This document shows positions 9,763 through 18,773 of a stretch of 64,000 nucleotides of DNA, one piece after another (position 1 is the stretch's first letter; each line of letters starts with the position of its first letter). The DNA comes from Paenibacillus chondroitinus NBRC 15376 (lineage in GTDB: Bacteria > Bacillota > Bacilli > Paenibacillales > NBRC-103111). The notes beneath the pieces are model-generated. The model saw only the letters and a program-made list of their open reading frames with translations. It ran no database searches and was not told where the DNA came from. The stretch lies in contig NZ_BILW01000032.1 of NCBI RefSeq assembly GCF_004000765.1, positions 1 through 64,000 of the forward strand, given 5' to 3'. The translations under genes and the position numbers were made by a program.

Positions 9763-9810
9763 AAAGGGCTATCCTCAAGTAGATGTTTCTACTTCTGGGT
9801 AGCCTTTTTT
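9763..9810 (+). terminator. Intrinsic terminator after Big2 gene
   Basis: AAAGGGCTATCC and GGGTAGCCTTT arms enclose a second stem, AAGTAGA/TCTACTT, followed by TTTTTT. Confidence 0.85.
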
Positions 9811-9889
9811 GCGTCATAACGCTCGCCTGCTTTCCATATTTTGTACTATACTAAATAGGTACTTATTTGTTCATGAGAGGGTTGATATT

Positions 9890-10507
9890 ATGTTTGGTAA
9901 AGTAGCAGCTGATATTCTGGGGTTAAGTGATGTAGGTTCCGTGATCAAGCCTGAAAATTACGATAAGGTCGATGCCGATGATTACGTTATGCATGAGGAT
10001 AACGAGAAAATTTTCTTTTTGATTAAATCGAAATCGGATGAATACTGCTTCACGAACCAAGCATTAATTCATCTCGACGGCACTAGCGCCATAAGCAAGA
10101 AACGGGTGCTGAACCGCTACCCTTACAGCAAATATGCTCTTTCCCAAGTATCTTTCGAAACAGCAGGTACGGTCGATCTCGATGTGGAGATCAAATTCGT
10201 GCTGGGTTCTGTCCATTTCTCGATTGATGTGCACAAAAAGCATGTTGAAGAACTGAAAGACTTGTATAAAGCTCTGTTTAAAATTTCCGAAATTACGCAG
10301 GAGAATGAGCACTTCCTAGACTATGCGAAGCAAAGTATCGAGCTGGCTTCCGCCACATTAAACCGTACGACGCAAACCGAGGGGCAGAAGCTCTCTGAGG
10401 AATTCAAGCAGGTGAATCAAGGCGCTTTCGACTGGCTTGTGAGCACGCATAAGCAATACAAAGTGAAGGATTTCGGCTTTGTTTTTGAGAAATTCATTAA
10501 TCAATAA
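9890..10507 (+). CDS. yvbH: YvbH-like PH-domain protein
   Basis: A 205-residue soluble protein. The N-terminal about 125 residues fit the bacterial pleckstrin-homology fold (bPH): FFLIKSKSDEYCFTNQALIHLDG, then KKRVLNRYPYSKYALSQVSFETAG, and a lysine-rich end. The C-terminal helices (about 130-200) resemble the oligomerisation extension of Bacillus subtilis YvbH. The physiological role is unknown. The ATG at 9890 is preceded by GAGAGGG; upstream in-frame codons give no conserved sequence. Confidence 0.75.
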   Translation: MFGKVAADILGLSDVGSVIKPENYDKVDADDYVMHEDNEKIFFLIKSKSDEYCFTNQALIHLDGTSAISKKRVLNRYPYSKYALSQVSFETAGTVDLDVEIKFVLGSVHFSIDVHKKHVEELKDLYKALFKISEITQENEHFLDYAKQSIELASATLNRTTQTEGQKLSEEFKQVNQGAFDWLVSTHKQYKVKDFGFVFEKFINQ

Positions 10508-10610
10508 GTTTGTCCTCATTTATTAAATACATAAGTTTTCATGTATTGGGAAAACTAATCCTACCTGCATTAACAGGCCACTATCTAAGAAGTGCTTGGA
10601 GGTATGGAAC

Positions 10611-11000
10611 ATGTTTCCCCGATTTATGAAACTGGCTTTGATTTCATTTCTGTGCATCACCGTCCTGCTTGGGGCTCATCATTATCGCAAGCATCCTCAT
10701 AATCAGCAAATGATCTCATCTGCTGAAAGCTGGGAGGCGGCCAAGCAAGGTTCGCCCACTTTTTATCAGACCAATCCATTCGGTATGCCTGGGGCAGAGG
10801 CAAGACTACATATGACTACGGATATGAAGCAACATGCCGCGGCATATGGACTTACACCGCCAACCTCAATGAAAGCATTAATGGTCCCTACCCAGGACAA
10901 AGCAAATAAGGGCTGGGGCGGATGGAGCTATATCGGCCTGTTGGGACTGCTAGGGCTGCTCGGTATCCGAAGCCGTTCGGAGTCTTCTTATTCGGAATAA
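10611..11000 (+). CDS. WGxxGxxG-type small exported protein
   Basis: A 129-residue protein with an N-terminal membrane or signal segment (MKLALISFLCITVLLGA), a polar middle rich in His, Gln and Met, and a C-terminal tail of tryptophan-glycine motif, short hydrophobic helix (WSYIGLLGLLGLLG) and basic residues. That tripartite tail is the layout of WGxxGxxG-type sorting tails of Bacilli. GGAGGT is eight bases before the ATG; a TTG five codons earlier overlaps the ribosome binding site and was rejected. The function is unknown. Confidence 0.65.
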   Translation: MFPRFMKLALISFLCITVLLGAHHYRKHPHNQQMISSAESWEAAKQGSPTFYQTNPFGMPGAEARLHMTTDMKQHAAAYGLTPPTSMKALMVPTQDKANKGWGGWSYIGLLGLLGLLGIRSRSESSYSE

Positions 11001-11010
11001 GCCATTCTAG

Positions 11011-11047
11011 GAGCACTGTTCCCGGTTTCGGGAGGCAGGCTCTTTTT
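11011..11047 (+). terminator. Intrinsic terminator
   Basis: GAGC-A-CTG (11011-11018) pairs with CAG-GCTC (ending at 11042) with an inner CCCG/CGGG stem, followed by TTTTT. Confidence 0.7.
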
Positions 11048-11064
11048 CATTTGCGAACGTATCA

Positions 11065-11110
11065 CAGACAAGTGTTTATTTGTTGGACATTTGTCTGAAA
11101 CTGATATAAA
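11065..11110 (+). promoter_or_regulatory. psuK promoter with overlapping inverted repeat
   Basis: A sigma-A-like promoter reads TTGGAC (11083-11088), 16 bp, TATAAA (11105-11110). It is overlapped by an inverted repeat: CAGACAAGTGT (11065-11075) and ACATTTGTCTG (11087-11097), 10 of 11 positions symmetric. The right arm covers the -35 element and part of the spacer, a position expected for a repressor operator. The obvious candidate to bind it is the DNA-binding domain of the PsuK protein itself (inference). Confidence 0.65.
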
Positions 11111-11144
11111 CTAGAGATAGTCTACGATCGAAAGGAGTCATTTC

Positions 11145-12260
11145 ATGGATCGTGAACAGCAAATTTTAACGCTCATTCGTCAAAATCCATTCATCTCTCA
11201 GCATGAAATGGCCAGCATCATCGGCATTTCCCGATCCGCCGTCGCCGGCTACATCGCTGCTCTGACCAAGAAAGGCACGATCCGCGGGCGCGCATACGTG
11301 ACCTCGGATGAGAATACGGTCATGTGTATCGGCGGTGCGAACCTAGACAGCAAAGCGACTAGCAAGCAAGCCATCCGTCTAGCCTCTTCGAATCCAGTCA
11401 CCGTGACGGAGTCCTGCGGCGGCGTTGCGCGCAATATCGCGGAGACGCTGGCGGGACTAGCTTGCCAGGCGGCGCTGCTCACGGTTGTTGGCGATGATAA
11501 GGCCGGCCAATGGGTGTTAGAAGAAACGCGAAAGCGCGGCGTTGATGTCAGTCAAGCCATCGTACTCCAAGGTGAGAACACCGGAACGTACACGGCGCTG
11601 CTCGACGCGACAGGCGAGATGTTTCTCGCTTTTGCCAATATGGACATCTACGATAAATGTACACCTGCGTTGCTGCGGGACAAATGGCCGCATGTGGCTT
11701 CAGCCAAGCTCATCATTGCGGATACGAATTTGCCCGCCGAGACGCTCGCCGAGCTGATTGATCGATGCAAAGAAGAAAACCTGCCGCTATTTATCGATCC
11801 CGTGTCTTCGGAAAAGGCCAAAAAGCTCCCGCAAGATCTGCACGGCGTAACGGCTATTTTCCCTAATTGGGAAGAGGCTTGTCAGCTGGCAGGTATCGCT
11901 CCCAGCAGCAGCAGCAGCAGCGATTACAGCACGATTGCAGGAGCGATCCGCGCTCGCGGCGTCCGCCATGTCTTTATTACGCTCGGCAGTCAAGGCGTCA
12001 TATATGCTGGCGAGGAAGGCGAGCGGCACTTCCCCCCTATTCCCACCAAGGTTGTGGAGGTCACGGGTGCAGGCGATGCTTTTGTCGCCGGTATTGCTTA
12101 CGGGGTCATGCGGCAATCCACCTATATGGAATCGTGTATGTATGGACTTACTGCTTCACATATTACGCTTCAAACCGACCAATCTGTCGCGAGCGAGTTG
12201 ACGGAAGAACGACTGCAACAAACCCTACTTCACTTGACCAAAGGAGACGAATCCCAATGA
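11145..12260 (+). CDS. psuK: HTH-fused pseudouridine kinase
   Basis: A 371-residue PfkB-family sugar kinase with an N-terminal winged-helix domain (about 1-58, [20 protein letters not shown]). The kinase part shows the N-terminal [10 protein letters not shown], the [14 protein letters not shown] substrate-binding motif and the C-terminal GAGDAF motif with catalytic Asp311. It should phosphorylate pseudouridine to pseudouridine 5'-phosphate for the next enzyme; the ATGA overlap with psuG and the family arrangement support this. A run of six CAG triplets (11903-11921 region) encodes a serine tract of no known role. The HTH suggests autoregulation through the inverted repeat upstream. AAAGGAG precedes the ATG. 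Confidence 0.88.
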   Translation: MDREQQILTLIRQNPFISQHEMASIIGISRSAVAGYIAALTKKGTIRGRAYVTSDENTVMCIGGANLDSKATSKQAIRLASSNPVTVTESCGGVARNIAETLAGLACQAALLTVVGDDKAGQWVLEETRKRGVDVSQAIVLQGENTGTYTALLDATGEMFLAFANMDIYDKCTPALLRDKWPHVASAKLIIADTNLPAETLAELIDRCKEENLPLFIDPVSSEKAKKLPQDLHGVTAIFPNWEEACQLAGIAPSSSSSSDYSTIAGAIRARGVRHVFITLGSQGVIYAGEEGERHFPPIPTKVVEVTGAGDAFVAGIAYGVMRQSTYMESCMYGLTASHITLQTDQSVASELTEERLQQTLLHLTKGDESQ

Positions 12261-13174
12261 TGAATACAACTTACTTAACGTTTACTGATGAAGTGAAAGA
12301 CGCTTTGGCGAATAATAAACCTGTTGTTGCCTTAGAAACTACAATTATTTCTCACGGGATGCCTTACCCGCAAAATATAGAAATGGCCAAAAAGGTCGAA
12401 CAAATCATCCGCGATAACGGCGCCGTTCCAGCTACGATTGGCATCATGGACGGCAAAATCAAAATCGGCTTGAACGAGCAGGAGCTCGAAGCTTTCGCAA
12501 CGAACCCTCACGTGGAAAAAGTCAGCCGCCGCGACTTCCCTTACATCCTCTCGTCGGGCCAAATCGGCGCGACAACCGTCGCTGCCACAATGATCGGCGC
12601 TGCGCTTGCGGGCATCGAAGTGTTCGCTACCGGCGGCATTGGCGGCGTACACCGCGAAGGCGAAGTCACGATGGACGTCTCCGCCGATTTGACTGAACTG
12701 GCACAGACCAACGTTGCCGTTGTCTGCGCAGGCGTGAAGTCCATTCTCGATATTGGTCGCACGCTCGAATATTTGGAAACCCACGGCGTTCCCGTGGTTG
12801 GCTACAAAACGAGCGAATTCCCGTCCTTCTACGCCCGCGAAAGCGGCTACGGCGTAGACTTCCGCCTCGATGAGGCAGCTGACGTTGCGGCCATGCTCCG
12901 CACGAAGTGGGAGCTCGGCCTTGCCGGCGGCGCCATCATCGCCAACCCGGTCCCTGCGGAATCCGCCATGGACCATGTTGAGATCGAAAGCTTCATCCAG
13001 CAGGCGCTTGCTGAAGCCAAAGATCAGAACGTGACCGGCAAGAAGGTCACGCCTTTCCTGCTAGCGCGCATCAAGCAGCTGACCGAAGGCCGCAGCCTGG
13101 AGACGAACATCGCGCTCGTGTACCACAATGCAGAAACCGCCGCGAAGGTTGCGGTTGCGCTCAAGAGCAAATAA
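12257..13174 (+). CDS. psuG: Pseudouridine-5'-phosphate glycosidase
   Basis: A 305-residue protein of the IndA/PsuG family, which cleaves the C-glycosidic bond of pseudouridine 5'-phosphate to uracil and ribose 5-phosphate. Recognisable signatures are [15 protein letters not shown] near the N terminus, [13 protein letters not shown], and [12 protein letters not shown] containing the conserved Lys. The first ATG overlaps the psuK stop (ATGA), with AAGGAG ten bases upstream, so translation is probably coupled. Together the two genes recycle pseudouridine from RNA turnover. No transporter gene is adjacent. Confidence 0.93.
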   Translation: MMNTTYLTFTDEVKDALANNKPVVALETTIISHGMPYPQNIEMAKKVEQIIRDNGAVPATIGIMDGKIKIGLNEQELEAFATNPHVEKVSRRDFPYILSSGQIGATTVAATMIGAALAGIEVFATGGIGGVHREGEVTMDVSADLTELAQTNVAVVCAGVKSILDIGRTLEYLETHGVPVVGYKTSEFPSFYARESGYGVDFRLDEAADVAAMLRTKWELGLAGGAIIANPVPAESAMDHVEIESFIQQALAEAKDQNVTGKKVTPFLLARIKQLTEGRSLETNIALVYHNAETAAKVAVALKSK

Positions 13175-13176
13175 AC

Positions 13177-13219
13177 AAAACCCTCCATGCCCACGATCAT
13201 CGTGGATATGGAGGGTTTT
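13177..13219. terminator. Bidirectional intrinsic terminator
   Basis: AAAACCCTCCAT pairs with ATGGAGGGTTTT with an inner CCACGAT/ATCGTGG stem. It separates the convergent psuG and nitroreductase genes. Confidence 0.88.
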
Positions 13220-13236
13220 CTATTTGTCAGCGAAGA

Positions 13237-13815
13237 CTACTCGCTGACCCAAAGCGTTTTTTGCGCGAACGGGGTACGCGCTGCTTTTGATGGCGGCGCC
13301 ATGTCCGGGTAACCGAGGTAGACGAACCCGACGAGCTCCTCTTTCGCGCCGAGGCCGAAAACTTCGCGCATCTTCGCATGATACGTCGGCGCTCCCGTCC
13401 GCCAGATCGCACCCAGACCGAGCGCGTGCGCGGTCAGGAGCATATTTTGTACGGCGGAGTGTGCAGCCGCGTACTCTTCGATCTCCGGCACAACGGCTTG
13501 TGCCGAAGGCGTAACCGCCACGGCGATGACCACCGGCGCGCGGAAGGCTTTCTTCATCTGAGCGCCTTTTAGCGCAGCCAGCTCTTCCTCTGTCAATGCC
13601 GGGTCAGCCTCAGACGCCGCGACCTCCGCGTACCCTTTTCCCAGCAGTCCGCGGCCTTCGCCCGTCATGACCCAAAACCGCCATGGTTCCGTATGGCCAT
13701 GGTTTGGCGCCCAAGTGCCTGCTTCCAATATCTCTTCAATCAGCGCTTTGTCAACAGAGTCCATCTTGACTTTCCCGATACTTCGGCGATTGCGGATTGC
13801 TTCTTTCAATTCCAT
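13237..13815 (-). CDS. Nitroreductase family flavoprotein
   Basis: A 192-residue FMN-dependent nitroreductase-like oxidoreductase. The N-terminal AIRNRRSIGKVK supplies the typical Arg-Arg-Ser FMN-binding motif; APNHGHTEPWRFWVM and AAHSAVQNMLLTAHALGLGAIWRTG are family signatures, and YLGYPD is the usual near-C-terminal motif. Members reduce nitro compounds or quinones with NAD(P)H; the substrate is not deducible. The start at 13815 was chosen over a GTG five codons earlier because GGAG lies at good spacing. Confidence 0.88.
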   Translation of the reverse strand: MELKEAIRNRRSIGKVKMDSVDKALIEEILEAGTWAPNHGHTEPWRFWVMTGEGRGLLGKGYAEVAASEADPALTEEELAALKGAQMKKAFRAPVVIAVAVTPSAQAVVPEIEEYAAAHSAVQNMLLTAHALGLGAIWRTGAPTYHAKMREVFGLGAKEELVGFVYLGYPDMAPPSKAARTPFAQKTLWVSE

Positions 13816-14238
13816 GGTTCTCCACTCCACTCTTAAAATTACACTTCATTAATGTACCTACACTAAGTCTATTGTTATATGTACGATCCTGCAACAGCAA
13901 ACATACAGGTCACTCAAAAATAATGATATAGACAATAAGACAATAAAAGAACCTAACGGGTCAGGGGAATCTCCCTTTCCATCAGGCTTGGGTGTCTCGT
14001 GAGAATTTCTTTGGGAAGCTTAGCGGAACTACAGAAACTTTTTTAGCCATATTGACGTCTATGATAGAGGAAAGTGAAAAAAACAGCGGACTTTTCTTCA
14101 CTTTTAGCACTCTCGTTCTTCGACTGCCAAGAATTTGACAATGACAATGGCTATCAGGCAAGCTATAGTTATAGCAACAGAACGAACAAGAATGCTTGCT
14201 AGAATCATATATTCATACCTAGGAGGTACTACATCTAA
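13816..14238. other. Gene-free intergenic region
   Basis: This 423-bp stretch holds divergent promoter regions and no convincing gene. One degenerate copy of the GGAACTACAG repeat unit lies at about 14025, with a possible reverse partner in the GGACTTTTCTTCAC region (about 14088-14102). A TTGACA occurs at 14135, but the nearest -10-like hexamer is 23 bp away, so no promoter is called. Confidence 0.5.
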
Positions 14239-15852
14239 ATGAAAAAATTAACGATGATTGCGACAGCTGCTATGGCTTTCTCTTTATTAACATCTTCTGT
14301 CCTAACACACCCTGCTTCTGCAGCTGGCAAAACGAGTGCTGACTTCACCGATTTAGCCAATGTTGATGCTTCATTAAAAGCAAAAATCGATGCTATGTTG
14401 GCATCCGATATATTCGAAGGCGTGTCCGACGACACGTTCGGTATTACGCAGAATATGACTCGCGCACAATTTGCAAAAGTAGCAACGCTGATTTACGACA
14501 TTCCTGTCGATATTACTGTTAAGGTGTCCAGCTTTACTGATGTTCATGCGGACGATTCCGCTAACGGTTGGGCGATTCCTTACATCGAAGCTGCGAAAAA
14601 AGCTGGATTGATCGACGGTGTGACAGATACAACCTTCGTTCCTGGCGATTCCGTCACTGCGGGTCAACTCGACACTTTGCTGCTTAAAGGACTAGGGAAA
14701 ACCGTTTCCGTAACAGGCACGCCTTGGTACGCGGACGCTGTGAAACAAGCAACGGAACTTGGCATTCACCCGACTGGAAAATCCGGTGATCAAGCTGCTA
14801 ACCGCGCTGACCTTGTTACTAGCTCTTACGTAGCACAGCAAGCTTTTGACACTGAGAACCAAGCACTTATTTCGATTACAAAAGTTCAAGCTTCATCCGA
14901 CAATAAACAAGTTCAAGTTACACTGAACAAAAAAGTGGACGCAGCGAAAGCAACATTCACGCTTAAAAATGGTACAACAACCGTTCCTGCAACAACAACT
15001 TGGTCGACAGACGGTCTAACAGCAACGCTTGCGGTTGACACTGCGCTTGCTAAGGGAGACTATACTGTAACACTAGGCGGCCTTGACGCATCTACGATTA
15101 AAACAGCTACTGGAAGCTTCAGTGTAGCAGCCCCTGTTGACAATGGTAATATTACAATCGAAGATAAGTACACATTGGCAGCTGTCATCGATAGCGGTCT
15201 AACAGATTCCGCAACTGACCCGATCACGAAGGCGATTGCCGAGGATCCAACAAAATCTAAATTTGCTAAAGAAATCAAAATACAAGTGAAAAACGCTAGC
15301 GGCGACATTGTTGCTGTTCCCGGGATTGTTCAATCCGTCTTCTCATCGAACACGGGTATTGCGAAAGTAGGTCTTACTGCTGACCATCACGCTTACGTAC
15401 TCGGCAACAAAGCTGGTACAGCGGATGTTACTGTGGTTGTCAAAATCGGGAACAACGATTCCAAACAATTGCACGTACCGGTAACGGTTACTAATGATTC
15501 CATTAGTGTGAAACAAATTAAAGCCGATGAAACTTCCATCAAGAAAACGATGACGGTTAGTAACGGCGTCTACACAGCTGACATTAATCCATATACAGAA
15601 ATGGATCTTACTCTAACAGATAATTTCGGTATCGAATATGAAAAAAATGAGATTGCAGATTACAACTTTGGACTAGGCACACTTATTGTCGCTAAAGCGA
15701 TTAAAGGTGACGGAGTCAACCCTGTAGGTACGGTAACGGTTGGCGACAATGGGCTCGTTCATGTTGAAGGAAACGTCGTTGGTTTTGAATTATCCATTGT
15801 AGCTCCATCCGGCCAACAAGCCGTAAGCTATGTAACACTAAAACGCAACTAA
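14239..15852 (+). CDS. SLH-domain surface protein
   Basis: A 537-residue exported protein. The signal peptide is residues 1-29 (cleavage after PASA-A). Residues about 33-210 contain S-layer homology repeats (FTDLANVDASLKAKIDAMLA, MTRAQFAKVATLIY, FTDV..WAIPYIEAAKKAGLIDG, FVPGDSVTAGQLDTLLLKG), which bind pyruvylated secondary wall polymer. Beyond this are Ig-like or invasin-like beta segments without known enzymatic motifs. It is likely a wall-attached surface protein. AGGAGGT is 12 bases before the ATG, somewhat long but the only strong site. Confidence 0.87.
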   Translation: MKKLTMIATAAMAFSLLTSSVLTHPASAAGKTSADFTDLANVDASLKAKIDAMLASDIFEGVSDDTFGITQNMTRAQFAKVATLIYDIPVDITVKVSSFTDVHADDSANGWAIPYIEAAKKAGLIDGVTDTTFVPGDSVTAGQLDTLLLKGLGKTVSVTGTPWYADAVKQATELGIHPTGKSGDQAANRADLVTSSYVAQQAFDTENQALISITKVQASSDNKQVQVTLNKKVDAAKATFTLKNGTTTVPATTTWSTDGLTATLAVDTALAKGDYTVTLGGLDASTIKTATGSFSVAAPVDNGNITIEDKYTLAAVIDSGLTDSATDPITKAIAEDPTKSKFAKEIKIQVKNASGDIVAVPGIVQSVFSSNTGIAKVGLTADHHAYVLGNKAGTADVTVVVKIGNNDSKQLHVPVTVTNDSISVKQIKADETSIKKTMTVSNGVYTADINPYTEMDLTLTDNFGIEYEKNEIADYNFGLGTLIVAKAIKGDGVNPVGTVTVGDNGLVHVEGNVVGFELSIVAPSGQQAVSYVTLKRN

Positions 15853-15867
15853 TCATACGTTCAAAAT

Positions 15868-15911
15868 GGGCTGCCCGAAGTAGTTTAACTACTTTGTGGC
15901 GGCCTTTTTTT
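15868..15911 (+). terminator. Intrinsic terminator after SLH gene
   Basis: GGGCTGCC/GGCGGCC-type outer pairing with an inner AAGTAG/CTACTT stem, followed by seven T. Confidence 0.75.
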
Positions 15912-16004
15912 GCGTTCTGCGTCTTACATGCACCAACACGCCCATTAAACATATATTGCTAATGCATGCGCAAGCTCAACTTCTTAAGAAAAGGGGTCCG
16001 TCCC

Positions 16005-16481
16005 ATGTACAACTATCCTGCTTATTTCTTTCAGCAACAGCCTTTATATCCGCATTCCGCGACTGTGTCCGCTTCGCCTTATACGCGACTATCTGGCCAA
16101 TATGAACACCAAGATCAGTCGGAAGTTTGGACAGGTTGGGAGCAGCATTACCCCCATTTCCATACAAATACGTTCATTCCTCGTGATTATCCAACGGTTG
16201 ATTCTAAAATTTTATCCAGCTCGATTGCCTCTTCTCATCATCTGCTGAAGGACGCTTCTCTACTCATTCAAAAGCTTTCTGAACCCGCCATCGCTCACGA
16301 GCTAATGACACATGCCCAACAGGGAAATCAAAAAGAAGTGGATCGTATTGTCCACTCCTTCGGCGTTAAATCTGCTATTGTGACTAGTTATTCACCAAGC
16401 TCCGTGAAGTTTACCATTGACCCGCAAACCCCTGAAACCCCCTGCTGTGAGGTAACCTTAGCACTCAAATGGGGGCAATAG
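16005..16481 (+). CDS. Unknown small soluble protein
   Basis: A 158-residue protein without signal peptide or membrane helix. The N terminus is rich in Tyr, Phe, Gln and His (MYNYPAYFFQQQPLYPH), reminiscent of spore-coat-associated proteins. A helical middle (about 65-125) contains SSIASSHHLLKDASLLIQKLSEP, and the C terminus forms probable beta strands with a CCEVTLALKW ending. AAGGGG precedes the ATG at 16005; an ATG 13 codons earlier lacks a ribosome binding site. The family was not recognised; a sporulation link is only a guess from composition. Confidence 0.6.
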   Translation: MYNYPAYFFQQQPLYPHSATVSASPYTRLSGQYEHQDQSEVWTGWEQHYPHFHTNTFIPRDYPTVDSKILSSSIASSHHLLKDASLLIQKLSEPAIAHELMTHAQQGNQKEVDRIVHSFGVKSAIVTSYSPSSVKFTIDPQTPETPCCEVTLALKWGQ

Positions 16482-16491
16482 CCGACTTCCT

Positions 16492-17289
16492 TTATCTAAC
16501 GTCGAAAGCATTCCAAATCGGCCACGCCGTCCCCGCCCAAAACGCGAATATCACAAGAAGCAGCCAGTACATCAGATAATAAATATCTAATTTAGAGTAG
16601 CTGGATTGATAATAATAAGTGCGTTTGGTTTGTGTGGAAAAACGCTTCGCTTCCATGGCCACAGCTGTCCGATGAGCGCGGCGAATGCTCTGCGCAAGAA
16701 GCGGTATGGCATACATGCGCATCACGGTGTACCAGCCTGTCAGCCAGCTGCGTCTCTGCTTCCTGCCCCGCACCTTGAGCGCGTAGCGCAGCGTCTGGAA
16801 TTCCTCGAGCATAAGCGGCAGCATGCGCAATGCGGCAAGGAAGCTGTAAGCGTACTTCGGCGCGACCTTCCACTGCTGCATCAGCGCATAAAACAGGGCA
16901 ACAGGACGTGTCGTCAGGCTGAACAGCAAGCCGACAGCCGCCACCTGCAAGCCGCGGAAGCCCAGATGCAGACCGCGGTAAAAGCTCTCTTCCGTGATTC
17001 GGATGAATCCGAGACGAAACCACTCCGTGTCCCCGCTGCCGAACATCATCATCCCCGCCGCAGAGGAGATGAAGATGAGCAAGAACGGCGAAGCATACAG
17101 CAGCAGGCGACGCATCGGCTGCCCTGAATAAACGAACAGCGGCACCAGCGCGCCCGCTGTCAAATACATCATCGTATTCAGATTATGCGTGAATACCACA
17201 AGGACAAAGAGAAGCAGGGACAGGACAAGCTTCACTCCCGGATTAACCCGATGCAGCCAGGTTTCACGATACTTGAACGTTATTTGCAT
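16492..17289 (-). CDS. ykoC: ECF transporter T component YkoC
   Basis: A 265-residue integral membrane protein with an N-terminal YRETWLHRVNPGVKL typical of EcfT/CbiQ proteins, several hydrophobic helices, and the coupling region with two short Ala-Arg-Gly-type motifs (ALKVRGRKQRR, AMEAKRF). It links the ATPase YkoD with substrate-binding YkoE in a thiamin-precursor (hydroxymethylpyrimidine) energy-coupling-factor transporter. The start at 17289 overlaps the end of ykoD by ten bases, so translation is coupled. Confidence 0.88.
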   Translation of the reverse strand: MQITFKYRETWLHRVNPGVKLVLSLLLFVLVVFTHNLNTMMYLTAGALVPLFVYSGQPMRRLLLYASPFLLIFISSAAGMMMFGSGDTEWFRLGFIRITEESFYRGLHLGFRGLQVAAVGLLFSLTTRPVALFYALMQQWKVAPKYAYSFLAALRMLPLMLEEFQTLRYALKVRGRKQRRSWLTGWYTVMRMYAIPLLAQSIRRAHRTAVAMEAKRFSTQTKRTYYYQSSYSKLDIYYLMYWLLLVIFAFWAGTAWPIWNAFDVR

Positions 17290-18773
17290 ACCATCGGCGC
17301 TCCTTCCTCGGTGTGTGCTGCGAAAGTCGCAGACTGTTCCGTTACACAACCGGCCTCAACCCGCCAAACGCGTGTGGCACAGCGTTGGACGATCTCCTCG
17401 TCGTGCGTCACCATCACGATGACGGTCCCGCCTGCGCGCAGCCGTTCCAGCTGCTCCAGCATGCGCATCGTGCCGCGCGCGTCGAGCCCGAAGGTGGGCT
17501 CATCGAGCAGCAGGATACGCGGGCTGCGAACCATCGCCGAAGCTACGCTTAAGCGGCGCTTCTGGCCCATCGAGAGCTGGAACGGATGCCGCTTGCGCAG
17601 CGCGAGCAGATCGTACTGCCGCAGCATCTCCTCCAGCGCAGCCTGCTGAGCATCCTTCCCTCCCTCCGCTTCCGGCAGGGAGTAGAGCAGTTCCTCTTCC
17701 ACCGAATTCGTCACGAATTGGAATTCGGGGTTTTGGAACACGAAGCCGACTCGCTCCGCAAGCTGCTCGATTTTGCTGCCCTTCACGCCGTCGATCCAGC
17801 AGCTGCCCTTGGTCGGGATGAGCCGCATGATGGCGAGCAGGAGCGAGCTTTTGCCCGCACCGTTGGCCCCGATGATCGCGATCCAGTCGCCGGGATAGAC
17901 GCTCAAGTTATCCACAGAGGTCTTGATCTGTCCGCCGCGAAGCCCGGTGAAATCGCGAAAGGACATGATCGGCTGCCGGTTCTCGTCTTCAGGATTAGCT
18001 TCCGCAGCCGACTTGCTCCTGACTACGCGTCCCATGTTGAGCTCGTTCCAAACGCCCGGATACCAAATGCCGTAGTCGGCAAGCTGCTTTTTATACCTAT
18101 CAAATACGACTTGTGGTGAGCCATCAGCCAGAATCTCCCCCTCCGGAGAGATAACAATCAGACGGTCGATGAGATCGAGAATACCGCCGATTTTATGCTC
18201 CACAATGACCAAGGTTTTGTCAGCGCTAATGGACCTGATCGTTTCCCAAACAAGCCCGGTGCCCTCCTCATCCAATAACGCCGTAGGCTCATCCAGAAAA
18301 AGCACTTCCGGCTCCAACGCAAGGACGCTTGCAATCGCCAACCGCTGCTTCATTCCCTGCGACAGTTGGTTGATTAAGGTGTGAGCGTCTTCCAGCTGCA
18401 AACCCACTAAGCTCAGATAATGCGCAATCCGTTCCGGCATTTCCTCACGGGGGATTTGCCTATTTTCCAATACGAAGGCAATTTCCTCATCCACATACGG
18501 CATGCAGAACTGAGCGTCCGGATCTTGAAACACGTACCCCCATCGGCTTGGTGTGACAAGCTTATCGGCTTTCAGCGGAATCTCGATAATATCGGGAACG
18601 ATCCCACTCAGCACTTGGAGCAGTGTAGATTTCCCGCAGCCGCTTGGCCCGAGCAGCAGCACTTTTTCCCCCGGCATCACTGAAAGGGAAATCCCTTGAA
18701 ATAACAGGGGAGCCTCGTTACCCGGATATTTTAAGCGCAGATTGGTAACCCCAATGCCCTCGCTCATAGGCAT
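17280..18773 (-). CDS. ykoD: ECF transporter double ATPase YkoD
   Basis: A 497-residue protein with two fused ABC ATPase domains. Domain 1 has Walker A GPSGCGKST, signature LSQGMKQR and Walker B VLFLDEP. Domain 2 has GANGAGKSS, LSMGQKRR and ILLLDEP. The Q-loops read FQDPDAQF and FQNPEFQF, the form found in ECF ATPases. It energises uptake with YkoC and YkoE. Its start abuts the ykoE stop. The gene belongs to the TPP-riboswitch operon ykoEDC. Confidence 0.92.
   Translation of the reverse strand: MPMSEGIGVTNLRLKYPGNEAPLLFQGISLSVMPGEKVLLLGPSGCGKSTLLQVLSGIVPDIIEIPLKADKLVTPSRWGYVFQDPDAQFCMPYVDEEIAFVLENRQIPREEMPERIAHYLSLVGLQLEDAHTLINQLSQGMKQRLAIASVLALEPEVLFLDEPTALLDEEGTGLVWETIRSISADKTLVIVEHKIGGILDLIDRLIVISPEGEILADGSPQVVFDRYKKQLADYGIWYPGVWNELNMGRVVRSKSAAEANPEDENRQPIMSFRDFTGLRGGQIKTSVDNLSVYPGDWIAIIGANGAGKSSLLLAIMRLIPTKGSCWIDGVKGSKIEQLAERVGFVFQNPEFQFVTNSVEEELLYSLPEAEGGKDAQQAALEEMLRQYDLLALRKRHPFQLSMGQKRRLSVASAMVRSPRILLLDEPTFGLDARGTMRMLEQLERLRAGGTVIVMVTHDEEIVQRCATRVWRVEAGCVTEQSATFAAHTEEGAPMVCK

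Noticed and set aside
12332-12976. Long reading frame antisense to psuG
   Set aside because: It is a composition shadow of a clear psuG gene, without a ribosome binding site or recognisable domain.
14135-14169. Promoter TTGACA...TATAGT before the SLH gene
   Set aside because: The spacer is 23 bp, outside the usable range.
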